From the NCBI RefSeq assembly GCF_002081715.1, contig NZ_MUKP01000048.1, positions 1 to 36,195 of the forward strand: a stretch of 36,195 nucleotides of DNA. The letters are read 5' to 3'. The stretch is from Nocardia donostiensis (GTDB taxonomy: Bacteria; Actinomycetota; Actinomycetes; Mycobacteriales; Mycobacteriaceae). Both the position numbers and the translations under genes were made by a program. The notes below the pieces were generated by a model. The model saw only the letters and a program-made list of their open reading frames with translations, ran no database searches and was not told where the DNA came from. Below, piece after piece: positions 17,157 through 25,520 of this stretch. The first letter of the stretch is position 1. Every line of letters starts with the position of its first letter.

Positions 17157-19996
17157 CCGTCCAGACGTACGGCGCCGAGCTCGCTGGCCAGCAATTCCAG
17201 AGCGACCTCGTCCGGGTCGCGGCGATCGCCGGGCGCCACCGGACGCGCGGATTCGGCCAGCATCTCCTGCTCTTCCTCTGGCGTGGACGGCGGCACAGCA
17301 GCCGGGCCGGAGTCGTAGCCGTAGTCGGCCGGGCCCGGATCGTCGGGGAAGTCGGGGTAGTCCGGCGGCGGAATATCGTCGTCGGGGTAAACCGATCCGC
17401 CGTTTCCTCCGGAGCCTCCGGAGCGGGCCTGGCTCGGCCGGGAGAACCGCGGTGGCGCACCTGCTGAACCGCGTCTACCGCGGCCGCGGCTACCGTGCCC
17501 GGCGGGCTCACCATCCCCGCCGCTGGGCCGCGTGCCGTAGCCCTCGGGCTCGGCGCCTCGCCCGGGCGGCGCGATGGGCCCGTCCACCGTCTTACCTCGC
17601 TCGGCGTCAGGTCCACCGGTACCGTCTGCCGATCCGGAACGTCTGCCGCCCGCTTCCCGGCCGCCGCCCCTGCCTCGGTTACCCGGCCCGCCCACGGCCT
17701 GCCGCCCGCCTGCCGCGGCCGCGGTCACCCATTTGACCTGATAGTCCCGTCCGAGCACCGCTCCCACGGCCGACCGCACGGCATCGAGGCTCTGCTGATT
17801 GGACAGTCGCTGCACCAGCGCCGCGTGCTGATGGGCGAAGACGATCACTTCCCCCTCGACCCGCACCACCGATGCGCCCGAGGCAAGCATCGCCGCCACC
17901 GCGACACTGAACTCACGCACCCTGGTCTTGATATCGCCCCAGGCGGCTTCGATTTCGGCGAGCGGATCAGCAGCGGGCGACGGAGCCGGTCCGGATAGGT
18001 CCGCAGCATGGTCGGTGCCTCCGCGCGACACAGACGCCGAACCACGCGCGGCCGGGCCATGCGCGGGTGCCCGATTGTCCGGCCCCTCGTAGCCTGCCGC
18101 GGACGGGGAGCTCGCGGCGTTCGCATCGGCGCGCCCATACGGCACCTGAGTCGGATCCGTGGGCTGATCCGGCCCCTTCGCTCCAAGCTCGTGACCGCTC
18201 CCGCCCGGGGCGGGTCTGCCCGGATCGTGACTGCCGGTCGAGCCTTCCCCCTGGCCGCTGCGGCGGGGAGACATGGGCGAATCTCCGGGTGCGCCGCCCT
18301 CGGCCGACGCCGCCCGCTCCGAGGACATCGGCACACCGGCATCGGAGGTTCCCGACGCGGAACGGAAAGCGCCCGCATCGCGTCGGCTCTCGCGGCCACC
18401 GCCGTGAGTCGCCGGATCCGGGTGCACCGGCTCCGTCCGGGCGCGACCATCAGCGACGTCCGCTCGCTCGGTGGAGCCCTCCCTGGACCGGCTGGTTTCC
18501 GGCGGGGTCGGTTCGTACTGTTCGGCGGCGTGGTCCGGCCGCGTCTCGTCAGGACGGTTACCTGGACCGGCGGATGGTACCGGTTCGGTGTCACTGGGCT
18601 GAGCGGGCCGGCCCGGAGCGCCGGAAGCCGAACCACCGTGCTGGGGTTCCTCCTGTGGCTTCTCGCGCGCAGCCGCGTCGACGACATCCGGTACGGCGGC
18701 TTTGGCGGCCCGGGACTCCCGGACCGCGGCCAGCGCTTCGGCGCCGCGACGCCGCGGTGGGCCGGATGCGGGCGATGGGCTGGATGCGGGCGCGGTGCGT
18801 TCGGATGAATCGGTGGCCGCGGCTGGTGCGGACACGGCGCCGGTGGCGACCTGACGTTCCAGTTGTTCGAGGCGCTGCAGTGTGGCGGCTTCGGCGTCGG
18901 AGGCCGCGGGCAGCAGCATGCGGGCGCAGACGACCTCGAGCAGCAGGCGCGGAGCGGTCGCGCCGCGCATTTCACCGAGCCCGGCGTGCAACAGTTCGGC
19001 GTAGCGGGTGAGGCTGGCCGGCCCGATCCGGCTCGCCTGGTCGCTCATTCGCTCCAGCTGGTCGGCGGGGGCGGCGACCAGACCGCGGTCGGCGGCGTCG
19101 GGGACGGCGCGCAGCAGGATCAGGTCACGCAGCCGCTCGAGCAGATCGACGGCGAACCGACGCGGGTCGTGCCCGGCCTCCATCACCCGGTCGACAGTGC
19201 CGAAGAGGGCTGCGCCGTCGGTGGTGGCGAGCGCGTCCACCGCGTCATCGATCAAGGCGATATCGGTGACGCCGAGCAGCGCGACCGCGCGCGAGTAGGT
19301 CACGCCCTCCGGGCCCGCCCCGGCCAGCAGCTGGTCGAGCACGCTGAGGCTGTCGCGCGGCGAACCGCCACCCGCCCGGATGACCAGCGGATACACCGCT
19401 TCCTCGACCGGGACGTGCTCTTGTTCGCAGATCCGGCCGAGCAGCCCGCGCATGGTGGCAGGCGGCAACAGCCGGAACGGATAGTGGTGGGTGCGCGAGC
19501 GGATGGTCGGCAGCACCTTGTCCGGTTCGGTGGTCGCGAAGACGAAGATCAGATGCGCCGGCGGCTCCTCGACAATTTTGAGCAGCGCATTGAACCCCGC
19601 GGTGGTGACCATATGGGCCTCATCGACGATGAACACCCGGTACCTGGATTCGGCGGGCGCGTAGAACGCCCGGTCCCGCAGCTCCCTGGTGTCGTCGACG
19701 CCACCGTGGCTGGCCGCGTCGAGTTCGATGACGTCGAGATTGCCCGCACCGCCGGGGCCGAGCGCCATACACGAAGGGCACTGCCCGCAGGGGGTCGAGG
19801 TGGGGCCTTCGACGCAGTTCAGTGAGCGCGCGAGGATGCGCGCGGAGGAGGTCTTACCGCAGCCTCGCGGCCCGGAGAACAGATAGGCATGACTGATCCG
19901 GCCGCTGTCCAGAGCGGTGCTCAGCGGGTCGGTGACGTGCTCCTGGCCCACCACTTCAGCGAACGTTGCCGGTCGGTACTTCCGGTACAGAGCCAC
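17153..19996 (-). CDS. dnaX: DNA polymerase III subunits gamma and tau (DnaX)
   Basis: The protein has 947 residues. The clamp-loader AAA+ core (1-370) opens with ALYRKYRPATFAEVVGQEHV, and has Walker A GPRGCGKTS (42-50), zinc cysteines 61, 70, 73 and 76, and VFIVDEAHMV (Walker B). DNA-binding/oligomerisation helices follow to about 385. A long low-complexity region rich in Pro, Ser, Gly and Glu spans about 390-685. A folded tau-type domain (IEAAWGDIKTRVREFSVAVA onward) covers about 690-790, and a second disordered Gly/Arg-rich tail follows. The GTG start at 19996 follows TAGCCT by six bases, suggesting a leaderless message. I see no A-rich slippery site for making gamma by frameshift. The counterpart is Rv3721c. 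Confidence 0.96.
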   Translation of the reverse strand: MALYRKYRPATFAEVVGQEHVTDPLSTALDSGRISHAYLFSGPRGCGKTSSARILARSLNCVEGPTSTPCGQCPSCMALGPGGAGNLDVIELDAASHGGVDDTRELRDRAFYAPAESRYRVFIVDEAHMVTTAGFNALLKIVEEPPAHLIFVFATTEPDKVLPTIRSRTHHYPFRLLPPATMRGLLGRICEQEHVPVEEAVYPLVIRAGGGSPRDSLSVLDQLLAGAGPEGVTYSRAVALLGVTDIALIDDAVDALATTDGAALFGTVDRVMEAGHDPRRFAVDLLERLRDLILLRAVPDAADRGLVAAPADQLERMSDQASRIGPASLTRYAELLHAGLGEMRGATAPRLLLEVVCARMLLPAASDAEAATLQRLEQLERQVATGAVSAPAAATDSSERTAPASSPSPASGPPRRRGAEALAAVRESRAAKAAVPDVVDAAAREKPQEEPQHGGSASGAPGRPAQPSDTEPVPSAGPGNRPDETRPDHAAEQYEPTPPETSRSREGSTERADVADGRARTEPVHPDPATHGGGRESRRDAGAFRSASGTSDAGVPMSSERAASAEGGAPGDSPMSPRRSGQGEGSTGSHDPGRPAPGGSGHELGAKGPDQPTDPTQVPYGRADANAASSPSAAGYEGPDNRAPAHGPAARGSASVSRGGTDHAADLSGPAPSPAADPLAEIEAAWGDIKTRVREFSVAVAAMLASGASVVRVEGEVIVFAHQHAALVQRLSNQQSLDAVRSAVGAVLGRDYQVKWVTAAAAGGRQAVGGPGNRGRGGGREAGGRRSGSADGTGGPDAERGKTVDGPIAPPGRGAEPEGYGTRPSGGDGEPAGHGSRGRGRRGSAGAPPRFSRPSQARSGGSGGNGGSVYPDDDIPPPDYPDFPDDPGPADYGYDSGPAAVPPSTPEEEQEMLAESARPVAPGDRRDPDEVALELLASELGAVRLDG

Positions 19997-20083
19997 GGCC
20001 AGAGGCTACCGGCGCGCGGCGACAAAGAACATTCCCGTCCGGGTGCTTCGGCGTAACCGGTCTCAACAAACCCCATCCAAATT

Positions 20084-20099
20084 AGTGATATACATCACA
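20084..20099. promoter_or_regulatory. CRP/Crp-family binding site
   Basis: AGTGA-TATACA-TCACA matches the CRP consensus TGTGA-N6-TCACA in all but one position, and fits the actinobacterial form bound by Rv3676-type CRP. It sits 88-103 bases upstream of the dnaX start and about 330 bases upstream of the gene at 20428. It could serve either dnaX or the structured RNA region to its right. Confidence 0.65.
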
Positions 20100-20357
20100 T
20101 CTATCGCAGTTCCGGTTTCCGCGCCTCACAGCGGCGTCCCCGATCGGCAACCCATGGCGTTCTCCGGCCGTAGGTGATCACGGGACGGCAGTCGATCACC
20201 CGTCCATCCCGATGGCCGCTTTTGTGTGGACTCACACCCCGTTTCGCCTGTTCTTTGCAGAAATAACGAAACCGTCACCAGTGCTGGAACCGGCTCGGCG
20301 GCCTGGCTAACGTGGCTATCGGCGACTTCGGTAGCCAAACCTTCATCAGGTTGGTGA

Positions 20358-20386
20358 CCCCGGCCGGTCCCTCATCCCGGCCGGGG
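20358..20386 (+). other. Perfect GC-rich hairpin in the leader of the 20428 gene
   Basis: CCCCGGCCGG (20358-20367) and CCGGCCGGGG (20377-20386) are perfectly complementary with a nine-base loop. It ends 41 bases before the start of the downstream gene, with no T-run, so it may be an attenuator or a processing structure rather than a simple terminator. Confidence 0.55.
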
Positions 20387-20427
20387 CACAACAAACCCGA
20401 ACGAACTCTCCGCGGAGGTCCGTTGCC

Positions 20428-21252
20428 GTGCCCTCGTGTGACGATATCGCCGCCGCCTGGCTCTCCGGCACCGCATTCGCCGGTGACCCACACGCAGTGA
20501 GCCTGCTCAGCCGCGCGATCAGCCCCCACGATTTCGCCCTGGACCGCGACCGCCTTCCGGTGGCCGCCGCGGCCGACCCCAGCACGTCGGCAACGATTCT
20601 CGAACTACTCGAACGCGGTCAGGTGCCGACAATGGCCGCCATTCGCACCCTCACCGCGCAGAACGAGATGCGCCGCGAGGCCGAGCGGATCGAACGGCTC
20701 GGCAGACGCGCGCAGCGCAGTATCGACGAGTTCGGCCGGGCGCTGGCCCGGTTCGCCGACAACTACTGGATCGCCCACGGCACCGGCCCGACCCGCCGCG
20801 ACGCATTGTGCTCGGAACCGGTGATGACCTTGATCCGCAGCCGGATCGGCAATATCGCGCCGAGCGCGGTCAAACACCTGTGGCTGATCGAACGCGCCCA
20901 GCGCGCCGGATGGATCGCCTACAACGCCGAACCGGGATCGCTGTGCGCCGGTCGACGGTTCCATGCCGGACGGTACGGCCATCGGGTCTCCCGGCGGCCC
21001 GCCAATGTGATCGGCGCGCTGGTCGCCCGTTATCTGGCCGACCATCTTGCCGCCAACCGCCGCCCGCCGACCTGGCAGCTGATGGCGCACGAACTGCGCG
21101 ACGACCTGAACCGCCCGGTTTTCCACGACACGGCCGATGCGCGCGCTCAGCAACTGTGGCTCACCACCGCGGGATGGATCGACCTGGACGAAAACCTGCC
21201 GGTTCCCGGCCCACGTGGACGGCGCGCACTCGCTCGCAGCGCCCGCCGCTGA
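20428..21252 (+). CDS. Unknown protein with two related winged-helix-like repeats
   Basis: The protein has 274 residues and no signal peptide or membrane segment. The N-terminal half is helical and includes a charged helix (MRREAERIERLGRRAQRS, 81-98). Two segments look related: about 103-178 (ALARF, PTRRDAL, LWLIERAQRAGWIAYN, CAGRRF) and 197-266 (ALVARYL, PTWQLMAHEL, LWLTTAGWIDLD, GPRGR). Both follow helix, P-T, helix, LWL, AGWI, then a basic wing, consistent with tandem winged helices that could bind nucleic acid. The GTG start at 20428 has GGAGG about ten bases upstream. It is divergent from dnaX across the structured region. The family is not recognised. Confidence 0.75.
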   Translation: MPSCDDIAAAWLSGTAFAGDPHAVSLLSRAISPHDFALDRDRLPVAAAADPSTSATILELLERGQVPTMAAIRTLTAQNEMRREAERIERLGRRAQRSIDEFGRALARFADNYWIAHGTGPTRRDALCSEPVMTLIRSRIGNIAPSAVKHLWLIERAQRAGWIAYNAEPGSLCAGRRFHAGRYGHRVSRRPANVIGALVARYLADHLAANRRPPTWQLMAHELRDDLNRPVFHDTADARAQQLWLTTAGWIDLDENLPVPGPRGRRALARSARR

Positions 21253-21290
21253 AACAGAGGATGTGACTCATCTCTCCTCTCCCCTCTGGG

Positions 21291-21320
21291 TTAACGGCGT
21301 TACGCTAACGACCGTAACTT
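21291..21320 (+). promoter_or_regulatory. Promoter and repeated TAACG operator upstream of the MMPL transporter
   Basis: TAACG-G-CGTTA (21292-21302) is a perfect palindrome. TAACG recurs at 21306-21310, and GTTACG (21299-21304) pairs with CGTAAC (21313-21318) across eight bases. A -35-like TTAACG (21291) and -10-like TAACTT (21315) are 18 bp apart, so a bound repressor would cover the promoter. The TetR protein at 23619 is the likely ligand-responsive repressor. Confidence 0.55.
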
Positions 21321-21336
21321 ATAGAGGGGCTTGTCG

Positions 21337-23622
21337 ATGCTGATCCGAATCGCACAGCTGTCCACCCGCTTTCCGCGCACCATCCTGGCCGCGGCGTTCG
21401 CCCTAGCCCTCGTGTGCGGTGTTGTCGGCGCCACCGCGGCGGCACATTTGAAATCCGGCGGATTCGTCGCAGAGGAAGCCGAATCCTCGCAGGTCAGCCG
21501 CCTGCTTGCGGAGAACTTCGACGGCGCCGAACCCAACTACGTGCTGCTGGTCACCGCCGAAAACGGGGTGGACAGCCCCGGCGCCCGGGCGCGCGGGCAA
21601 AAAATCGTCGACACGTTACAAGCCCGTGACGACACCGTCGGCATCAAGTCCTACTGGACGTCGCCGCCGCAGGTAGCGGCAACGCTGCGCAGCACCGACG
21701 GCAGGCACGCGATGATCATGGTCTACCTGACCGGCGGCGAGGACCGGGCGCAGCAGGTCGCCGGCGAGCTCACCGAGCAGCTGACCGGCGAACACGACGG
21801 TGTCACCGTGCGCCAGGGCGGTCTCGCAGCCTCCTATCACGACGTCAACGAGCAGATCACCCACGACCTGGCACTGGCCGAAGCGGTCGCGCTCCCACTG
21901 ACGCTGATCGTGCTGGTGCTGGTGTTCGGCAGTCTGATTGCCGCCTCGCTGCCGCTGATAGTCGGACTGTTCGCGATCGTGGCAACGCTGGCGATCCTGC
22001 GGGTGTTCACCCTGTTCACCGATGTGTCGATCTACGCGATGAACCTGACCACCGCGATGGGTCTGGCGCTGGCGATCGACTACAGCCTGTTCATCGTCAG
22101 CCGGTACCGCGAGGAACTGGCCAACGGACTGGACCCGGTCGCCGCCACCATCCGATCGGTGCAGACCGCGGGCCGCACGGTGCTGTACTCCGCGCTGACG
22201 GTCGCCCTGTCGCTGTCGGCGCTGGCGGTATTCAACCTGTATTTCCTGAGGTCGTTCGCCTACGCCGGGGTCGCGGTGGTGATCGGCGCTGCGGCTGCGG
22301 CGATCGTGCTCCTGCCTGCCGCGCTGGTACTGCTCGGGCATCGGGTCAACGCACTCGACCTGCGGGCACCCATTCGCAAACTGTTCGGCAAGGAGCCTGC
22401 GCCAACCGGGCCGATGATCCCGGAACAAACCCTGTGGTATCGGACCATCAAACAGGTGATGCGCTACGCGGTGCCGGTCGCTGTCGTCATCATCGCGCTG
22501 CTGCTCGCCCTCGGCTCACCGTTCCTCCGGGTCGAATTCGGCTACCCCGACGATCGGGTGATGCCCGATAGCGCCAACAGCCGCCAGGTCGGCGATATCC
22601 TGCGCGCCGAATTCCCGCAGGCCAACGGGGCGGGGACGACGATCGTGCTGGACGACTTCCACAACCAGCAGGCCATCGGCGACTATGCGGCGCGGTTGTC
22701 CGAGGTCGACGGTGTGCCTGCGGTGCTGTCGAGCGCGGGTGTCTACGTATCCGGTAACCGGTTGGCACCAACGCCGCTCGTTATGTCCAACGACACCGGC
22801 GCCTACCTGACCGTCGCCAGCACGGTGGACCCGTTCTCGCCGGCCGGTCTCGATCAGCTGCAGCAACTGCGTGATGTGCCCGCGCCGGGGCAGGCCCTGT
22901 TCGGCGGGGCGGCTGCGATCAACGCCGATTCGCTCGAATCGCTCGGCGCACGGCTGCCGCTGGCCGGGCTGCTCATCGTGCTGGCCACCTTCGTGGTGCT
23001 GTTCCTGTTCACCGGGAGTATCGCGCTGCCGATCAAGGCGTTGGTGCTCAACACCCTGTCGCTGACCGCGGCATTCGGCGCGATGGTATGGATCTTCCAG
23101 GAGGGGCATTTCGCGGACCTGATCGGCTTCACACCCGTCGGCTACCTCGTGCCGACCATGCCGATCCTGATGTTCTGTGTGGCCTTCGGGTTGTCCATGG
23201 ACTATGAGGTGTTCCTGCTCTCGCGTATCCGGGAGGAATGGTTGCGTCGTCGGGCCGGTCGCACCGGTGCAGAAGCCGAACAGGCCCGTACAGCTCGCGT
23301 CGACAACACCGAAGCCGTCGCCATCGGGGTCGCCAGAACCGGGCGCATCTTCACCGCCGCCGCGGTGCTGATGGCTATCGTGATCGGTGCAATGACCACA
23401 TCGAAAATTTCGTTCATCCAGCTCATGGGCCTCGGCCTGACCTTGACCGTGCTGGCCGATGCGACGATCATCCGCGCGTTGCTCGCACCCGCGTTGATGC
23501 GGCTGCTCGGTCCGTGGAACTGGTGGGCGCCGAAACCGCTCGCCCGCCTGCACGCCAAGATCGAACTGCGGGAGTCCGACGAACCAGCGCCGCGAGCGGG
23601 TGAATTCGCGGGACGTCGATGA
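21337..23622 (+). CDS. MMPL-family (RND superfamily) membrane transporter
   Basis: The protein has 761 residues. It starts with a membrane segment (about 15-35), then a periplasmic loop, a cluster of segments (about 185-330), a second half beginning near 378, another periplasmic loop (about 400-540) and a final cluster (about 545-735). Repeated motifs GLALAIDYSLFIVSRYREEL and FGLSMDYEVFLLSRIREEW carry the Asp-Tyr pairs typical of MMPL transporters, where they couple to the proton gradient. These export lipids, siderophores or drugs in mycolate bacteria. I chose ATG at 21337 (AGAGGGG upstream) over TTG at 21331. The stop overlaps the TetR start by four bases. The substrate is unknown. Confidence 0.92.
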   Translation: MLIRIAQLSTRFPRTILAAAFALALVCGVVGATAAAHLKSGGFVAEEAESSQVSRLLAENFDGAEPNYVLLVTAENGVDSPGARARGQKIVDTLQARDDTVGIKSYWTSPPQVAATLRSTDGRHAMIMVYLTGGEDRAQQVAGELTEQLTGEHDGVTVRQGGLAASYHDVNEQITHDLALAEAVALPLTLIVLVLVFGSLIAASLPLIVGLFAIVATLAILRVFTLFTDVSIYAMNLTTAMGLALAIDYSLFIVSRYREELANGLDPVAATIRSVQTAGRTVLYSALTVALSLSALAVFNLYFLRSFAYAGVAVVIGAAAAAIVLLPAALVLLGHRVNALDLRAPIRKLFGKEPAPTGPMIPEQTLWYRTIKQVMRYAVPVAVVIIALLLALGSPFLRVEFGYPDDRVMPDSANSRQVGDILRAEFPQANGAGTTIVLDDFHNQQAIGDYAARLSEVDGVPAVLSSAGVYVSGNRLAPTPLVMSNDTGAYLTVASTVDPFSPAGLDQLQQLRDVPAPGQALFGGAAAINADSLESLGARLPLAGLLIVLATFVVLFLFTGSIALPIKALVLNTLSLTAAFGAMVWIFQEGHFADLIGFTPVGYLVPTMPILMFCVAFGLSMDYEVFLLSRIREEWLRRRAGRTGAEAEQARTARVDNTEAVAIGVARTGRIFTAAAVLMAIVIGAMTTSKISFIQLMGLGLTLTVLADATIIRALLAPALMRLLGPWNWWAPKPLARLHAKIELRESDEPAPRAGEFAGRR

Positions 23623-24317
23623 GCAGTTCCCCACGACCACGCTCACCCCGCGGTTCCGGTGCCCGGCTCCGCAACGAGATACTCGCTGCCGCCGCGGAAC
23701 TGCTGACCAGAACCGGTAACGCCGACGCGGTCTCCATCCGCGCCGTCGGCAAGCTGGTCGGGGTGAGCGCCCCCTCGATCTACCGGCATTTCGCCGATAA
23801 AGACGAACTGATCGATGCGGTGGTCGCCCAGGTCTTCGCCGACCTCGACTCCGCGATGCGCGCCGCCATCGATCCGGCCGACCCGCCGACGATCCGGATG
23901 CGTGATCTCGGCCTGGCCTATATCCGGTTCGCGCTGGACCACCCCGAGCAGTACCGGCTGGCCACCGCGCCGACGCAGACCGAAGGAGAAGTCGACCTGG
24001 TCCTCACCAGCGGCGCGTTCCAACTGTTCGCGGGCACCGTGCAGGAGGCAATGGCGGCGGGCCTGATCGATCCCGGCGACCCGACCCCCATCGTGCTCGA
24101 TCTGTGGGCGGCCGCGCACGGTATCGCCTCACTGCTGCTGGCCAAACCCTTTGTGCCCTGGGGTGACCCGATGACTGCCGCGGCGCGCGTCCTCGACGCC
24201 GCCTGCGCCGGACATGTGGTCACCGAACTGATCGGACCGGATGCGGGCCCGGACGAGATCAGCACGTGGCTGATCGAGCTACGCGCACAGAAACGCGGGG
24301 AAACCCGCGCCCGCTGA
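23619..24317 (+). CDS. TetR/AcrR-family regulator
   Basis: The protein has 232 residues. The helix-turn-helix is at about 35-68 (SIRAVGKLVGVSAPSIYRHF, then DKDELIDAVV), preceded by RLRNEILAAAAELLTRTG. The C-terminal ligand domain (about 90-215) contains YIRFALDHPEQYRLA and LDLWAAAHGIASLLL, the WHG-type domain of many actinobacterial TetR regulators. It is translationally coupled (ATGA) to the MMPL transporter gene, so it probably represses that operon through the TAACG repeats upstream of 21337. The inducer is unknown. Confidence 0.92.
   Translation: MSSSPRPRSPRGSGARLRNEILAAAAELLTRTGNADAVSIRAVGKLVGVSAPSIYRHFADKDELIDAVVAQVFADLDSAMRAAIDPADPPTIRMRDLGLAYIRFALDHPEQYRLATAPTQTEGEVDLVLTSGAFQLFAGTVQEAMAAGLIDPGDPTPIVLDLWAAAHGIASLLLAKPFVPWGDPMTAAARVLDAACAGHVVTELIGPDAGPDEISTWLIELRAQKRGETRAR
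24294..24309 (+). terminator. Short terminator-like hairpin with GAAA loop
   Basis: CGCGGG-GAAA-CCCGCG is a six-pair stem with a GNRA tetraloop, inside the last codons of the TetR gene. Only 16 bases separate that gene from the convergent metallopeptidase gene, so the hairpin may be the operon's terminator. There is no T-run. Confidence 0.45.
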
Positions 24318-24333
24318 ACCGGTTTCCGCCCGG

Positions 24334-25443
24334 TCAGCTCACCTGCTCATCCGGAGCGATGAAGGTGTTGCACTGCACGGCCTGGTTGTGCTCGACCCCG
24401 ATACCGAACCAGCGGCCGCCGTTTTCGGGCGTGCCGTGGTCGCGCATATCCCCGCGCTGGTCCCCACGATTGTCGGCGTCCTGGCGGGCCACACTCATCT
24501 GCGTGGAGGTGAGCGAGCCGCCCTGCGACGAGGACGACAGATACATGCCGTCGAAACAGTTGGCCTGCAATTCGACCCGGCGCGAAAGTTCCAAACCGCG
24601 AGTGCTGCGCGGACCGACGTCGACACGTTCGCTGTTGGCCTTACGCAGGATTCCGGACATGTTCTGGATGTGGTGGCCGTACTCATGCGCGAACACCGAC
24701 AGGTACACCACCCAGTTGTCCTTGTAGAAATCGGTCTGCAACTGGCTGATCGGCATATAGATCGACCGGTTGGCCGGACAGTAGAACGCGGCGAAGTTGC
24801 TGGTCGTGCCGGTGCACGGGGTGCTGATCCCGGAGGTGGACGCCGAAACGTGCACCGTCGGCGGCGCGAACGGCAGTCCGGCGCGTTCCAGCACCGGCTG
24901 CCACGCGGCCTCCAGACACTGCTCGGCGCTGTCGAAGAACCTGCGCGCGGTGTCCACATCGGTGCCCCACGGCGCGTAATCGCAAGTGGCGGGCAGCAGA
25001 GTGGCATCGGGGTCGGTGAGCAGAGGGTTGTCTACGGTGGCAGCGGGACCGGTGTTGTCGGTGCTGTAGGTATGGCCGGGCTGCGGGCCACTGATCAGGG
25101 TTCCGTCAGCGATCGCGCCGCGCACCAGCCCACCGACCGCGATCATGACGACCACGACGATCGACACCAGCACCGACGTCGAACCGCCGGAGCGGCGCGG
25201 CGGTGCCTGCCTGCGACCGTAGGGAACAGGTGGCGGCATCGGCGGCGGGACGGCCGGGCGATAACCGGGCACCGGGCCTGGCCGCGGATATCCCGGCGGC
25301 GGACCGTAGGGCGGGCGGGCGCCGTACACGGGTGGCGGCGGATAACCACCTCGGGGACGCCCCGCCGGACCGTAGGGCGGCCCCGGTGGAACCGCAGGCC
25401 CGCCAGGCGCATTCGGACCGTATCCGTACGGTGGTCGTGTCAC
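24334..25443 (-). CDS. Membrane-anchored neutral zinc metallopeptidase (YpfJ family)
   Basis: The protein has 369 residues. A Pro/Gly/Tyr-rich cytoplasmic region (1-85) precedes one membrane helix (about 89-106). The outer domain holds the zinc motif HEYGH (253-257) in YLSVFAHEYGHHIQNMSG and the likely third ligand Glu291 in RRVELQANCFDGMYL, both typical of the putative neutral zinc metallopeptidase family. Five Cys in the outer domain could form disulfides. Start GTG at 25443 follows a G-rich stretch (GGGGGAG). It is divergent from the DUF2207 gene with 77 bases between. Substrate is unknown; the Pro-rich tail resembles those of many mycolate-bacterial cell-envelope proteins. Confidence 0.88.
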   Translation of the reverse strand: MTRPPYGYGPNAPGGPAVPPGPPYGPAGRPRGGYPPPPVYGARPPYGPPPGYPRPGPVPGYRPAVPPPMPPPVPYGRRQAPPRRSGGSTSVLVSIVVVVMIAVGGLVRGAIADGTLISGPQPGHTYSTDNTGPAATVDNPLLTDPDATLLPATCDYAPWGTDVDTARRFFDSAEQCLEAAWQPVLERAGLPFAPPTVHVSASTSGISTPCTGTTSNFAAFYCPANRSIYMPISQLQTDFYKDNWVVYLSVFAHEYGHHIQNMSGILRKANSERVDVGPRSTRGLELSRRVELQANCFDGMYLSSSSQGGSLTSTQMSVARQDADNRGDQRGDMRDHGTPENGGRWFGIGVEHNQAVQCNTFIAPDEQVS

Positions 25444-25520
25444 TCCCCCGTACCCCCTATGTCCTCTAGATCACCAACAGCCGCTGACGCAGAATAGCAA
25501 GCTGTTTAAAGTAACGAGCC

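Larger units (their letters stand above)
19997..20427. other. 430-bp structured intergenic region between dnaX and a divergent unknown gene
   Basis: No protein-coding gene is supported here. The region contains a CRP-type site (20084-20099) and a chain of hairpins on the plus strand: CGGCC/GGCCG (20165-20169 with 20214-20218) followed by CTTTT; inside it GGTGATC/GATCACC (20173-20179 with 20194-20200) competing with GGACGG/CCGTCC (20183-20188 with 20200-20205); GTGTG/CACAC (20224-20237); GTTTCG/CGAAAC (20241-20272); GTCACCA pairing with TGGTGAC around 20274 and 20353; and a perfect 10-bp GC stem (20358-20386). It may be a leader RNA, a small RNA, or both. No known riboswitch consensus was recognised. 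Confidence 0.5.

Noticed and set aside
17153..19996. Programmed frameshift making a short gamma form of DnaX
   Set aside because: No A-rich slippery heptamer was seen in this GC-rich gene.
20173..20205. H-type pseudoknot riboswitch
   Set aside because: The two helices could form a pseudoknot only with no loop to span the first stem, which is sterically unlikely. They are better read as alternative helices.
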